Origin: Bacteroidota bacterium
GTDB lineage: Bacteria; Bacteroidota; Bacteroidia; Bacteroidales; Paludibacteraceae
Assembly: GCA_023459355.1 (NCBI GenBank)
Contig: JAEWUM010000030.1
Location: forward strand, 28,029-92,028
Direction: 5' to 3'
DNA length: 64,000 nucleotides
The position numbers were made by a program, and so were the translations under genes. Under the pieces are notes generated by a model. It did no database searches, was not told where the DNA came from, and saw only the letters and a program-made list of their open reading frames with translations. Position 1 is the first letter of the stretch; every line of letters begins with the position of its first letter. Positions 52,101 through 60,492 of the stretch are shown here, piece after piece.

Positions 52101-53476
52101 TGGGATTTTTGCCTATGGCACTCTCAACCGGAGCCGGAGCCGAAGTGCAACGACCACTTGCAACAGTTGTAATAGGAGGGTTGTTTACTTCAACCATGCT
52201 CACGATGATTGCTTTACCTTTATTGTTTGAGGTGTTTTATAATGTAGTTGGCGTGAAGTTCTTCCCTTTCAGGTTCATCAGGAAAAAAAGTGTCTTTACA
52301 ATTTGCCTGTTGCTGCTGTTGCCTTTGATGCAGGTGAAGTCACAGAACAGGGAAATTTCTCTCCCTGAAGCCATTCGGATTGCACTGGAAAATAACAAAG
52401 AGATAAAGGCATACACGCTAAAATCTGAAGAGCAAAAAGCATTGGTCTCTACTGCTTTTGATTTTGATAAAACGGTTGTCACCTATGGATTAGATGAAAA
52501 TAATATTGCTGAAAATAATTATCCATTGCAGGTTTGGGGTATTCAACAAGATTTCAGTTTCCCGACTTTGTATCGTGCTGAATGGCAGGCTAAGAAAATA
52601 GAACATAAGCTTGCAGATATAAATTTACAGCTCCAAACTGAAAATAAAATAAAGCAAGTCTCCATGGGCTATATCGAACAGCAGGTGCTGAACGAAAAAC
52701 TGAAAATACTGGAAAGTTTGGATAGTATGTACCTGCAATTAATTAAAAATGCATCTATCCGAAATGCAAACGGAGATCTCAGTAACCTGAATTTACTAAA
52801 CATGCAGGTGGGACATCAAAAGATAAAACACCAGCTCAATGCCGTTAAATACGAAATCGACAATGCACAATCGGCTTTTAGAATGAGTTTGGGTTGTGAT
52901 AGTTCATACAGGGTTTCAGAAACGATAATCATACTTGAATACGAAATTCAGGATTTAAATGTCAGACCTTCAGTTTTATGGTTAAACGCGCAGAAAGATT
53001 TAAATGAAGCTGCCATACGGATAGAAAAAAATAAGATGTTCCCGGATATTTCACTGAATTATTTTATTGGAACTAACTTTTTTGAGCAGGCTAAGTATTA
53101 TCAGGGTTTTGAAGTAGGGGTTTCAATTCCATTATTCTTCAATGCCGGTAAATCAAAAATTAAAGCTTCAAAATTAGCCAGGGATGCAGCCAATCATTTT
53201 ACAGCATACGAAACAGATATGCTCAAAGTAAAACAGAAAGAGTTGCTGAACAAACAGTTGAAATACAAGGAACTCATCAACTATTACCTGGAAAGCGGAA
53301 GTAAATTGTATGATGAAATTATCAGGACAGCGTCTCTCAATTACAAAAATGGAGCGATAGATTTTTTTGAATTTGCAGCCAGTACAGAAAATGCGTTACA
53401 AATAAAAATTGATTATCTCAACAACCTGATTGCCTACAATCAGGTCACACTAGAACTTAATTACCTTTCAAAATAA
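49133..53476 (+). CDS. CzcA-type RND efflux pump fused to a TolC-like outer-membrane factor
   Basis: A 1447-residue fusion. Residues 1-1045 are a complete heavy-metal RND pump with 12 membrane helices: N-terminal AVPDITNNQVQV, and in helix 4 DFGIIIDGAVIIVEF (400-414), the DFGxxxDGAxxxVE pattern of the cobalt/zinc/nickel (HME1-type) pumps rather than the AxGxxxDxA of copper/silver CusA. The usual Asn after the Glu is Phe here. Around 1050-1070, KKSVFTICLLLLLPLMQVKSQ is an extra hydrophobic segment that delivers the C-terminal part to the periplasm. Residues ~1070-1447 (REISLPEAIRIALENNKEI onward) are a TolC-like outer-membrane factor. The stop lies 7 bp before the adaptor gene. Such fusions are known in Bacteroidota; how the OMF part reaches the outer membrane is unclear. 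Confidence 0.9.
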   Translation: MLEKIIDFSIKNKLIVILFTLTIFGFGLYAVFNIPVGAVPDITNNQVQVITTSGNLSTQEIEQYITAPVEMEMANLPGVTEIRSISKFGISLVTIVFDEKLGTYLPRQLIAEKIKSAAAQIPAEFGEPEMGPITTGLGEIYQYTLDIEKGYEHRYTATDLRTIQDWVIKRRLSGINGVVEINSWGGYLKQYEVAIDPSQLLAMDVTLMEVFNALEVNNSISGGAYIEKTNQSYFIRGDGQVKSVEDIQNIVVRNRDGSPLLIKNIAEVRFGHANRYGAITANGKGETILGQVMMLKDADSKEVINEVKKRVEEIQQNLPEGVFINPIVDRSELVAKTSFTVVENLILGAIIVMLTVMLLLGNFRSALVITSVIPLALLFTISMMYIFGIDANLMSLGALDFGIIIDGAVIIVEFIALKIVVNKKNLDHAEGNDRLALMDKISLAGASKMMKSAIFGQIIILIVFIPILSLTGVEGKMFKPMALSFSFAIIGAMIMGLTWVPVASSLFLKPPKTNKKNVSDWFMNLAHKTYTPVIQWACCHKRIVLGAALLSLILTGFLFIRIGGEFVPTLDEGDFVIQPVLKTGTSLSKTIETTTRMEQILMENFQEVEKVVSRIGAAEVPTDPMSMEEIDMIIKLKPRKAWTNAKNKEELAEKFKEALSVIPGIEYEFTQPIEMRFNELITGVRSDIAIKIFGDDLVYIDQKANEIKELIAGVPGASDIILEKTAGLPQIKIEYNRQKIAYYGVDIQTLNSYLATAFGGEATGVVFEGERRFDMVVRFDEQNRTDLNNIKQLYVPVAGGSQVPLSELAEIQYAEGPAKISRENTQRRVVVSVNVRNRDLQSVVKDIQHVVNENVSLTPGTYITYGGQFENLQNATNRLLIAVPVALLLIFIFLHFAFKSLKDAVMIFSAIPLATVGGVLLLWIRGMPFSVSAGVGFIALFGIAVLNGIVLIEHLKELHQDGTLSLRELIIRGTKNRLRPVMLTAGAAAMGFLPMALSTGAGAEVQRPLATVVIGGLFTSTMLTMIALPLLFEVFYNVVGVKFFPFRFIRKKSVFTICLLLLLPLMQVKSQNREISLPEAIRIALENNKEIKAYTLKSEEQKALVSTAFDFDKTVVTYGLDENNIAENNYPLQVWGIQQDFSFPTLYRAEWQAKKIEHKLADINLQLQTENKIKQVSMGYIEQQVLNEKLKILESLDSMYLQLIKNASIRNANGDLSNLNLLNMQVGHQKIKHQLNAVKYEIDNAQSAFRMSLGCDSSYRVSETIIILEYEIQDLNVRPSVLWLNAQKDLNEAAIRIEKNKMFPDISLNYFIGTNFFEQAKYYQGFEVGVSIPLFFNAGKSKIKASKLARDAANHFTAYETDMLKVKQKELLNKQLKYKELINYYLESGSKLYDEIIRTASLNYKNGAIDFFEFAASTENALQIKIDYLNNLIAYNQVTLELNYLSK

Positions 53477-53483
53477 GTATATT

Positions 53484-54599
53484 ATGAATTTAATTAAAAA
53501 GTTAATGTATATGCTCCTGACAATCCTGTTGTTGTTAGCTTGCGTGAAAGAGTCAGAATCAGCAGAAGAGTCTTCGGATCTGATTACAATCACCAAAGAG
53601 CAGTTTGATGGTGAAAGTATGCAACTCGGGAAAATACAAGCTCATGTTTTTGAGCAGATCGTGCAATGCAACGCGGCGGTTGTTCCATTACCGGCTGGGA
53701 TGGCAAAAGTAAATGCGCCGGTTTCAGGCCAGCTAAAAACAATTTACGTACAACCAGGGCAGTATGTTGTTAAAAATCAAACCTTATTTGAAATTTATGG
53801 CAATGAAATCATTGAAATTCAAAGAAATTGTGCAGAAGCTGCGGCACAATACAAACAGCTAAAGAATAATTACGATCGGATTAAAATATTACATGCAGAG
53901 AATGTTGCAACAGAAAAAGAATTTATCCTCGCTGAAAGTGATTTCTTGTCTGCACAGGCAAGTTATAATAGTCTGAAATTGAGACTTGAAACATTGGGTT
54001 TGTCAGTCACGAAGATAGAAAACGGTTCTTTTTACACCTCTTACTTCATCAAATCACCGATTGCAGGGAATATCTCAAAACTGAATGCCTATTTGGGTGG
54101 TTTTGTGGATCATCAAACCACAATTGTCGAAGTTACAGATCCAACGTCATTTCAATTAGAATTATCAGTATATCCAAAAGACATCAACAAGCTTGCTAAA
54201 GGCCAATCTGTCAGATTTAAATCAGTAAATGATGACAATGTACACCAGGCGGTGCTGACATCAATAGGTTTATCGGTAGATAATTTGTCAAAGTCAATTC
54301 TCTGTTATGCTTCAATAGTGGATAAGAAAGCATTCAACCCGGTGGCTAACCAGTTTGTTGAATCTGAAATTGTAATTGGTAGTGATACGGTAAAGGCGTT
54401 GCCTTCGGATGCCATTGTGAAGAATGGTGATCATTATTATATTATTGTATTAAAAAACAAAACCAATAAAGCATATCAATTTGAAAAAGTGGAAATTCAG
54501 GTTGGAAGACAACACAATGAATTCACGGAGGTAAATGTAGAAAATGAATGGGGTGAAATTTTAACGAAAGGCGTATTTAACATTTCTTCCGGAATATAA
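53484..54599 (+). CDS. Periplasmic adaptor lipoprotein of the RND pump (HlyD/CzcB type)
   Basis: A 371-residue membrane-fusion protein with a lipoprotein signal (LLLLACVKE, Cys20 as the lipidated residue). The barrel-sandwich halves are visible in VNAPVSGQLKTIYVQPGQYVVKNQTLFEI (about 68-96) and IKSPIAGNISKLNAYLGGFVD (about 190-210), separated by a helical hairpin (about 105-180). This matches the CzcB/CusB adaptor fold, which bridges the inner-membrane pump and the outer-membrane channel. It directly follows the pump-OMF fusion, so the tripartite system is encoded by two genes. Confidence 0.92.
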   Translation: MNLIKKLMYMLLTILLLLACVKESESAEESSDLITITKEQFDGESMQLGKIQAHVFEQIVQCNAAVVPLPAGMAKVNAPVSGQLKTIYVQPGQYVVKNQTLFEIYGNEIIEIQRNCAEAAAQYKQLKNNYDRIKILHAENVATEKEFILAESDFLSAQASYNSLKLRLETLGLSVTKIENGSFYTSYFIKSPIAGNISKLNAYLGGFVDHQTTIVEVTDPTSFQLELSVYPKDINKLAKGQSVRFKSVNDDNVHQAVLTSIGLSVDNLSKSILCYASIVDKKAFNPVANQFVESEIVIGSDTVKALPSDAIVKNGDHYYIIVLKNKTNKAYQFEKVEIQVGRQHNEFTEVNVENEWGEILTKGVFNISSGI

Positions 54600-54643
54600 A
54601 TATTATTTTGTTCGTTTATTATTAATCTTTTAAAAAAAACGTC

Positions 54644-54670
54644 TATCTTTGTGAGCGATTATTCACTAAC
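54644..54670 (+). promoter_or_regulatory. TetR-gene promoter with overlapping palindromic operator
   Basis: TATCTTTG (54644-54651) is a perfect -7 box. Directly on it lies GTGAGCGATTATTCACTAAC (54651-54670), an imperfect 20-bp palindrome with 7 of 10 symmetric positions. A related GTTAGTAAACACTCAC lies at 55398-55413, just before the MMPL gene. The arrangement suggests autorepression and control of the following operon by the TetR protein. The two sites differ in spacing, so the operator assignment is tentative. Confidence 0.45.
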
Positions 54671-54759
54671 GTAGAATTGTATTCGTTTATTATACATCCA
54701 ATGTATGTAAACATTCATTCAGGTGTATGTGTAATTAATCTTATAAAAAACAGCATAGT

Positions 54760-55341
54760 ATGAATATTACAACAAGACAGTTGGAGTTAATTGAAGCAGC
54801 CTGCAAACTTCTGACCAGATCAGGTGTGACCGGACTTACAATTAAAAATTTGGCTAAAGAAATGAATTTTTCTGAAAGTGCCATCTATCGCCATTTTGCA
54901 AGTAAAGAGGAAATTGTGATTGCCATGCTTCAATATTTAGCAGGAAATACGGAAGAACGCCTGGCTAACCTGCCTTATTATGATCAGCCGGAAGATAACT
55001 TCAAAGAAATGTTCCGCGAACAGTTTAGGTTTTTCAAAAATAATACTCATTTTATTGTGACTGTCTTTTCCGATGGTTTAATGGAAGAAAGTAGATTGAT
55101 AAATTTGGAAATCAAAAAATTAATGGCCACGAAGATTAAATATTTAATGAAGATTATTCAGGATGGTCAACAGAAGAAGGTTTTTTGCACTTCTATTGCA
55201 ACCGAAGATTTAGCTTATATCGTAATGGGGACTTTTAAACTACAAATGTTCAAATGGAGATTGTCAAACTTTGATTATGACATTAGCGAAGTAGGAGAAA
55301 AAATGATTAGCTCGTTGTTGACAATCATTAAAAATCGTTGA
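54760..55341 (+). CDS. TetR-family transcriptional regulator
   Basis: A 193-residue TetR protein. The N-terminal helix-turn-helix reads LTIKNLAKEMNFSESAIYRHFASKEEIVIAML (about 26-57); the C-terminal ligand domain is helical and typical in length. It lies 160 bp after the metal-pump adaptor and 91 bp before the MMPL exporter. It most likely represses the exporter operon that follows, and itself. The ligand is unknown; hydrophobic compounds are common for regulators next to MMPL pumps. Confidence 0.9.
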   Translation: MNITTRQLELIEAACKLLTRSGVTGLTIKNLAKEMNFSESAIYRHFASKEEIVIAMLQYLAGNTEERLANLPYYDQPEDNFKEMFREQFRFFKNNTHFIVTVFSDGLMEESRLINLEIKKLMATKIKYLMKIIQDGQQKKVFCTSIATEDLAYIVMGTFKLQMFKWRLSNFDYDISEVGEKMISSLLTIIKNR

Positions 55342-55432
55342 AAAACTCAGGATTAAACTGGTATAAATTCTTTTATATATTTTTTTTACCAAAATAAGTT
55401 AGTAAACACTCACAAACATTAAAATAACAGAA

Positions 55433-57760
55433 ATGAAACAAATTGAAAAGAAACTTGCTATTGCTTCGTGGATTACGATGGTTATGCTGATTTTAGGTAC
55501 AATATATTTTGTACGGGAAATGAAAAACAACGCATACATGGAAACAGACCTGGATGAATACATGCCAAAAACACATCCGGCATTTGTTTACAGTGATCAG
55601 GCGGAGGAATGGTTTAATATTAATGATGGAATTTTAATTGCAATTGAAAATCCGCAGGGAATTTACAATACTGAAAGTCTTTCAAAAATAAAAGATATAT
55701 CAATTAAGTTGCAGGAGATGAGTCAATTTGACGAAAATGACGTGATGTCGCTGTATACTGCCGATAACATTGTAGGATCTGAAGATGGAATGGATGTTCA
55801 ACCGTTTTTTGGCGATTCGCCTTTGGTTGGAGGTATGTTGGATAGTCTGAGAAACAATGTGAAATCAAATGATATGGTTTTTGGGCGCATGGTATCGACC
55901 GACGAAACCGTTGCTTTAATAGTCGCCAGCATGGAAGATGATGCGTTTACAGATGATTTTTACAACGAAATAATGACTTTTGCTAAATCGTACGAAGATG
56001 GTCAGGATAAAATATATGTTGCAGGGCGGCCGATCATTGAAGGGACACTGGGTCAACTTGGTCCGGAAGACATGAAACGCATGGTTCCTATTGTCATGTT
56101 GGTTATCAGTTTGGTGCTTTTAGTACTGTTGCGTAGTTTCAGGGCTACCTTTATAACCCTGAGCAGTGTGTTGATAAGTACAATATGGGCTTTTGGATTG
56201 ATGGCAGCGGTAGGTGTGCCCATATATTCTGTTTCCACCATGATGCCTGTTATGTTGATTGCTATCGGAGTAGCTTATGGAATTTATTTTTATAATCACC
56301 TGAATAAGTTTTTTGTTTCAAATCCGTTTTCAAGCAATATCGAGGCTGTACTTCACACTGTCAAAGTCCTTTGGAAACCCCTGACTATGGCTGCTTTTAC
56401 AACCATGATTGGATTTTTCTCTTTACTGACATCCGAGGTATATCCTATTAAGTTTTTTGGCTTATTCACGGCTTTTGGCATTTTTATGGCTTATGTACTG
56501 GCACTGGTCTTTTTGCCTGCAACGATTTTAATTATCGGAAACAAGAAACGTAAAATTAAAATCAACGACGATGTGGAGACCTACACCCTGATGAATAGGA
56601 TTACTGATAAGTTGCTCGCGAATAAAAAAATTGTGTATTTGAGTTTGGCAGTAATACTGGTTGTTTCAGTTGTTGGTATTCAGAAGGTTTGGATAAATTC
56701 AAGTTTTCTGGAAAAATTTGAGCCTACAAGTGAAATTGCCATTACTGATGGTTTTGTTAATCAAAAGTTTGGTGGGACTTCTACCCTGAATGTTATACTC
56801 GAATCGGATGATTACGACGCTTTTAAACAACCGGAAAACCTTGTGTTGGTAGATGCGCTTCAAACGGAAACAGAACAGCTTATGAAAGTTGGAAATTCCT
56901 TTTCACTTGCAGATTATATCAAACGCATGAACAAAGTGATGAATGCTGACGATGAGAGTTTTTATTCTATACCAGAAAGCAGTGAAATGATTGCACAATA
57001 TCTTTTGCTTTATGAAATGTCTGGTGATCCTGAAAATCTGGTAAAGGTTGTCAACTACGATTATAACAAACTGAATGTTACTTTTCAGTTAAAGGGCGAC
57101 GATTCCAAAACAATTAACGAAGCATTGGCCGTAATTGACAGTTTCAAAACAAAATTTGATGAGAACGGGATTCAGGTGAAGTATGCCGGTTCAGGATATA
57201 AGGCGTTGATATTCTCAGATTTAATTCTGGAAGGTCAGATTAAAAGTATCATTATGTCGATGGTGCTGGTCTTTTTGCTTCTCGTGGTTATGTTCCGTAA
57301 CCTAAAAGCAGGATTAATAGGGTCAATACCTATTGTTGTAACAGCCTTGATTAGCTTTGGAGTTATGGGACTATCAGATATTGCACTTAGTACCACTACT
57401 GCACTCTTGTCGAGCATTGCCATAGGTATAGGAGTCGATTATGCCATACATTTTCTGCAGAATTACAAAGTGTATGTCAGAAAAACAGATTCGCGTCACG
57501 ATGCCATTCATGAAACCATGAAACATACAGGGAGTGCAATATTCAGTAATGCACTGGTTGTGATTGCCGGTTTTTTGGTTATGTTGTTTTCTGTGTTTCC
57601 CCCCAACAGAATGCTGGGCCTGCTGGTCTCCATGAATATGTTTACCAGCTTTGTAGGAACATTATCGATTATGATGATTTTGGTGTATACTACCAAAGTT
57701 TTTCTCAGAAAAGGAGTGGTTAACGAAAAACAAAAGAAATTTAAACGTAAAAACAATTAA
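55433..57760 (+). CDS. MMPL/HpnN-family RND exporter
   Basis: A 775-residue exporter with the duplicated layout of the small RND/MMPL group: helix 1 at the N terminus (IASWITMVMLILGTIYFV), a periplasmic loop (~30-215), five helices (~220-375), a second half with its own helix, loop and helices (~600-760). LRSFRATFITLSSVLIS and MMPVMLIAIGVAYGIYFYNH, then IGIGVDYAIHFLQNYK in the second half, match the acidic proton-relay helices of the family. These proteins move lipids or hydrophobic molecules to the outer membrane. It is followed by a LolA-like protein and a barrel, forming an envelope transport set. Confidence 0.9.
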   Translation: MKQIEKKLAIASWITMVMLILGTIYFVREMKNNAYMETDLDEYMPKTHPAFVYSDQAEEWFNINDGILIAIENPQGIYNTESLSKIKDISIKLQEMSQFDENDVMSLYTADNIVGSEDGMDVQPFFGDSPLVGGMLDSLRNNVKSNDMVFGRMVSTDETVALIVASMEDDAFTDDFYNEIMTFAKSYEDGQDKIYVAGRPIIEGTLGQLGPEDMKRMVPIVMLVISLVLLVLLRSFRATFITLSSVLISTIWAFGLMAAVGVPIYSVSTMMPVMLIAIGVAYGIYFYNHLNKFFVSNPFSSNIEAVLHTVKVLWKPLTMAAFTTMIGFFSLLTSEVYPIKFFGLFTAFGIFMAYVLALVFLPATILIIGNKKRKIKINDDVETYTLMNRITDKLLANKKIVYLSLAVILVVSVVGIQKVWINSSFLEKFEPTSEIAITDGFVNQKFGGTSTLNVILESDDYDAFKQPENLVLVDALQTETEQLMKVGNSFSLADYIKRMNKVMNADDESFYSIPESSEMIAQYLLLYEMSGDPENLVKVVNYDYNKLNVTFQLKGDDSKTINEALAVIDSFKTKFDENGIQVKYAGSGYKALIFSDLILEGQIKSIIMSMVLVFLLLVVMFRNLKAGLIGSIPIVVTALISFGVMGLSDIALSTTTALLSSIAIGIGVDYAIHFLQNYKVYVRKTDSRHDAIHETMKHTGSAIFSNALVVIAGFLVMLFSVFPPNRMLGLLVSMNMFTSFVGTLSIMMILVYTTKVFLRKGVVNEKQKKFKRKNN

Positions 57761-57786
57761 GAATCAATATTTTAAAATTAGAAATT

Positions 57787-58566
57787 ATGAAAACAAAAAA
57801 GATGCTATTGTTGCTCACTGTATTTTTCTCACTGTATTCAATTCAACAGGTTAAGTCGCAACAAACAGGATTGCAGATAATGCAAAAAGTGTACGATTTG
57901 CCTACACCTAAGGATATGCAGGCCGAGCTTACCATGACCCTGACCAACAAACAGGGTGAAAAAAGAGTACGCAAACTCAGTCAGTTTATCAGCAATGACG
58001 GAAATATGGAGAAAAAAATCATGTTTTTTATCTCTCCAGCTGATGTGAAAGGAACTTCGTTTATGAACTGGAGTTATAATACGGAGAAGGACGATGATCA
58101 GTGGATTTATTTACCGGCTTTAAAACGCACAAAAAGAATATCCAGCGGGAGTAAAGGGGATTATTTTATGGGTTCTGATTTTACGTATGACGATTTGGGC
58201 GACAGGCATCCAAACGAAGACAATCACAAACTGCTGCGTGAAGAAATCCTAAAGGGAAAGGCATGTTACGTGGTTGAAAGTACTCCGAAAGCATCCGGTC
58301 ACATGTATGCTAAAACAATTACCTGGGTTTTAAAAGATAAATCAATTGGACTAAAACGTGATTTTTATGATGCGAATGGTAAATTACTCAAAACCCTGGA
58401 AATGAAGAAGTATGAAAATATCAATGGTTATTTAACAGTTCTGGAAACAGAAATGAAAAATGTTCAGAGAAATCATGCTACAGTAATATCATTGGCCAAT
58501 GTAAAAGTAAATCAGGGTATTGCCGGCAGTAAATTCACTGAACGCAGTATGACAATGGGTAGGTAA
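57787..58566 (+). CDS. LolA-like outer-membrane lipoprotein-sorting protein
   Basis: A 259-residue periplasmic protein with a signal peptide (about 1-25, LLLLTVFFSLYSIQQVKSQ). The mature part resembles the LolA_like (outer membrane lipoprotein-sorting) family found next to MMPL pumps: IMQKVYDLPTPKDMQAELTMTL, DQWIYLPALKRTKRISSGSKGDYFMGSDFTYDDL and LKRDFYDANGKLLKTLEM. It could carry a lipid or lipoprotein from the exporter to the outer membrane. It starts 26 bp after the MMPL gene and ends 19 bp before the barrel gene. Confidence 0.85.
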   Translation: MKTKKMLLLLTVFFSLYSIQQVKSQQTGLQIMQKVYDLPTPKDMQAELTMTLTNKQGEKRVRKLSQFISNDGNMEKKIMFFISPADVKGTSFMNWSYNTEKDDDQWIYLPALKRTKRISSGSKGDYFMGSDFTYDDLGDRHPNEDNHKLLREEILKGKACYVVESTPKASGHMYAKTITWVLKDKSIGLKRDFYDANGKLLKTLEMKKYENINGYLTVLETEMKNVQRNHATVISLANVKVNQGIAGSKFTERSMTMGR

Positions 58567-58585
58567 TATGTAATCAAATGAAAAG

Positions 58586-59821
58586 ATGAAAAAAAAATTA
58601 TTTTTTGCTACAGTCCTGTTAGTCACGGTTTTTAATGTTCAAGCACAGGATGAGGTCAGATTTAACGGGTATGTACGCAATTATACCGGCGTGTTGATGG
58701 CCGATTTTAATCAGTTTTCTATCGTTCAGAACACCTTGAATCTGAATATTGAGAAAAAGACTGACCGGATTGGATTCAAGGTAAATCCATACGTTTATCA
58801 TTATGCTGACAGGGAGTTAGAGATTGGATTACGTGAAGCATTTCTCGATCTTTATTTCGATAACCTGGATATACGAGTCGGTAAACAGCAAATTATTTGG
58901 GGAAAAGCTGAAGGAGTTTTTATTACCGATATTATTTCACCCAAAGATTTACGTGAGTTTTTACTGCCCGATTTTGAAGAGATAAGAACTGGCGTTACAT
59001 CGTTCAAAGTAAATTACTACAAGGGTGTGCATACAATTGAAGGTGTTTGGGTTCCGGTTTTTACGCCTACCCTGATGCCGGAAGCCGGGTCAATCTGGCA
59101 ACCTGACATGATTTTTCCTATTGAACCGACATGGGACTATTCAACTTCAGTTAAGGATTTGACTCTTCAAAATAGTGAGGCTTTTCTACGGTACTCTATG
59201 ATGTCCTCAGCATTTGACCTGGAATTGGTCGGTGGAACATTCTTTTATGATGATCCGGCTATGCACCTTACCCGACAAATGAATCCTGCGACAATGCAAT
59301 TGCAGAATCTGACGGTAAGGCCTGATTATCATCGCGTTTCTATGGGAGGAGGTAGTTTCAGTATCCCTCTCGGCGATTTGGTTATTCGGGCTGAAGGTGC
59401 TTATTACACAGGCAGGAATTTTCAAACTACTTCGTCGACAGCTCCTGATGCTACTATCGAAAAAGATTACCTGCATTATATGGCTGGTATTGATTATACA
59501 CTTGGAGGTGTAAAGCTGAGTGCTCAGTTTATTCAGGAAAACATCCTGAATTATGAAACTGGTATTTATAACAACGAAATAGAGTCGACCATGACTTTCC
59601 TGGCTAAAAAAGATTTCTTGCGTGAGAGGTTGTGGGTTGAACTGTTTGCATACGTAGGCCTGAATAATAGCGATGCACTTATCAGACCTAAAGTCAGTTA
59701 TGCATTTGCCGATGGATTTGATATTCAAACCGGAGCTAATCTTTTTACGGGTGATAAAGGCAGGTTTGGACAATACAATGATAATGATATGCTGTATATG
59801 AAACTTAAATACAGCTTTTAG
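58586..59821 (+). CDS. Outer-membrane beta-barrel protein of the MMPL operon
   Basis: A 411-residue protein with a signal peptide (about 1-20, FFATVLLVTVFNVQAQ) and many alternating beta strands, ending in LYMKLKYSF with a C-terminal Phe as in BAM-inserted barrels. The pattern resembles the DUF1302/alginate-export-type barrels seen with MMPL and LolA-like genes (for example VGKQQIIWGKAEGVFITDIISPKDLREF, a conserved-looking loop). It is probably the outer-membrane end of the lipid-export system, though a direct channel role is not proven. Last gene of the operon, before a strong terminator. Confidence 0.8.
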   Translation: MKKKLFFATVLLVTVFNVQAQDEVRFNGYVRNYTGVLMADFNQFSIVQNTLNLNIEKKTDRIGFKVNPYVYHYADRELEIGLREAFLDLYFDNLDIRVGKQQIIWGKAEGVFITDIISPKDLREFLLPDFEEIRTGVTSFKVNYYKGVHTIEGVWVPVFTPTLMPEAGSIWQPDMIFPIEPTWDYSTSVKDLTLQNSEAFLRYSMMSSAFDLELVGGTFFYDDPAMHLTRQMNPATMQLQNLTVRPDYHRVSMGGGSFSIPLGDLVIRAEGAYYTGRNFQTTSSTAPDATIEKDYLHYMAGIDYTLGGVKLSAQFIQENILNYETGIYNNEIESTMTFLAKKDFLRERLWVELFAYVGLNNSDALIRPKVSYAFADGFDIQTGANLFTGDKGRFGQYNDNDMLYMKLKYSF

Positions 59822-59900
59822 TGCTGTGTATATTGTGCAGTCCTCAAGTAATTGTTGAAATCAGGCAAGGATACTTTTGATTTCAGGGAAACCGACAATA

Positions 59901-59945
59901 AAAAAGAGGCAAATTGGAGTTTTATCCGGTTTGCCTCTTTTTGTT
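59901..59945 (+). terminator. Terminator of the MMPL operon
   Basis: AAAAAGAGGCAAA (59901-59913) pairs perfectly with TTTGCCTCTTTTT (59930-59942), followed by T-rich bases. Its symmetry would allow termination in both directions. Confidence 0.85.
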
Positions 59946-60117
59946 GTTCTTCCTGTTTCTTTGATTATTCAACATATCCAAGTAATCTCAACCATGAACT
60001 TGGAAATAATGCTAAACGCTGTAACTTCTACTCCAAATCTATATAAAGATGCCACAACACTTTTTGGAACATTAAAAAACATGATGCAATCACTAGCTAA
60101 CAAATAAATTAAACAGT

Positions 60118-60438
60118 ATGAAAATCGGAATTATTCTCGAAACTAAAAAGTACGAAAAAGCATGGAATGCTTTTCGTTTTTCAGTTACCGCAAAAAAACA
60201 AGGACACGAAGTATAATTATTTTTAATGGGTGAAGCCGTTGAATGCGAAGGCTTAACTCACGAAAAATACAATGTGGACGAGCAATTGAGAAAATTTGTA
60301 GATGTAGGTGGCGAGATTCTGGCATGTGGAACTTGCTTGAAATCACGAAAACTCGACAGTTCAGAAGCCTGTCCAATATCAACCATGATCGATTGTGTAA
60401 ACGTAGTTGTATGGTCAGATAAGGTAGTAACCTTCTAA
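60118..60438 (+). pseudogene. DsrE-family gene with an in-frame stop codon
   Basis: Read through, the frame gives a 106-residue DsrE/YchN-like protein: MKIGIILETKKYEKAWNAF, then RFSVTAKKQGHEV, stop, LFLMGEAVECEGL, CGTCLKSRKL and final DKVVTF. Both halves are in the same frame and only codon 33 (TAA, 60214-60216) breaks it; family members usually have Lys at this place, so a single AAA to TAA change explains it. The second half could be translated from ATG at 60226, but without the first strand and helix it would not fold normally. The Cys in CGTCLKS is kept. The 180 bp upstream hold a short unrecognised frame (about 59997-60107, ending SLANK), which may be the tail of another decayed gene. 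Confidence 0.75.
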
Positions 60439-60492
60439 TAATCAAAATCTATATTTCAAAGTTTCAATAAAAAAACGAGACAAAAAGGAAGA

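Noticed and set aside
59877..60107. 76-codon plus-strand frame as a gene
   Set aside because: Its first part runs across the operon terminator hairpin; only the last ~37 codons (ending SLANK) look protein-like, and I could not recognise them.
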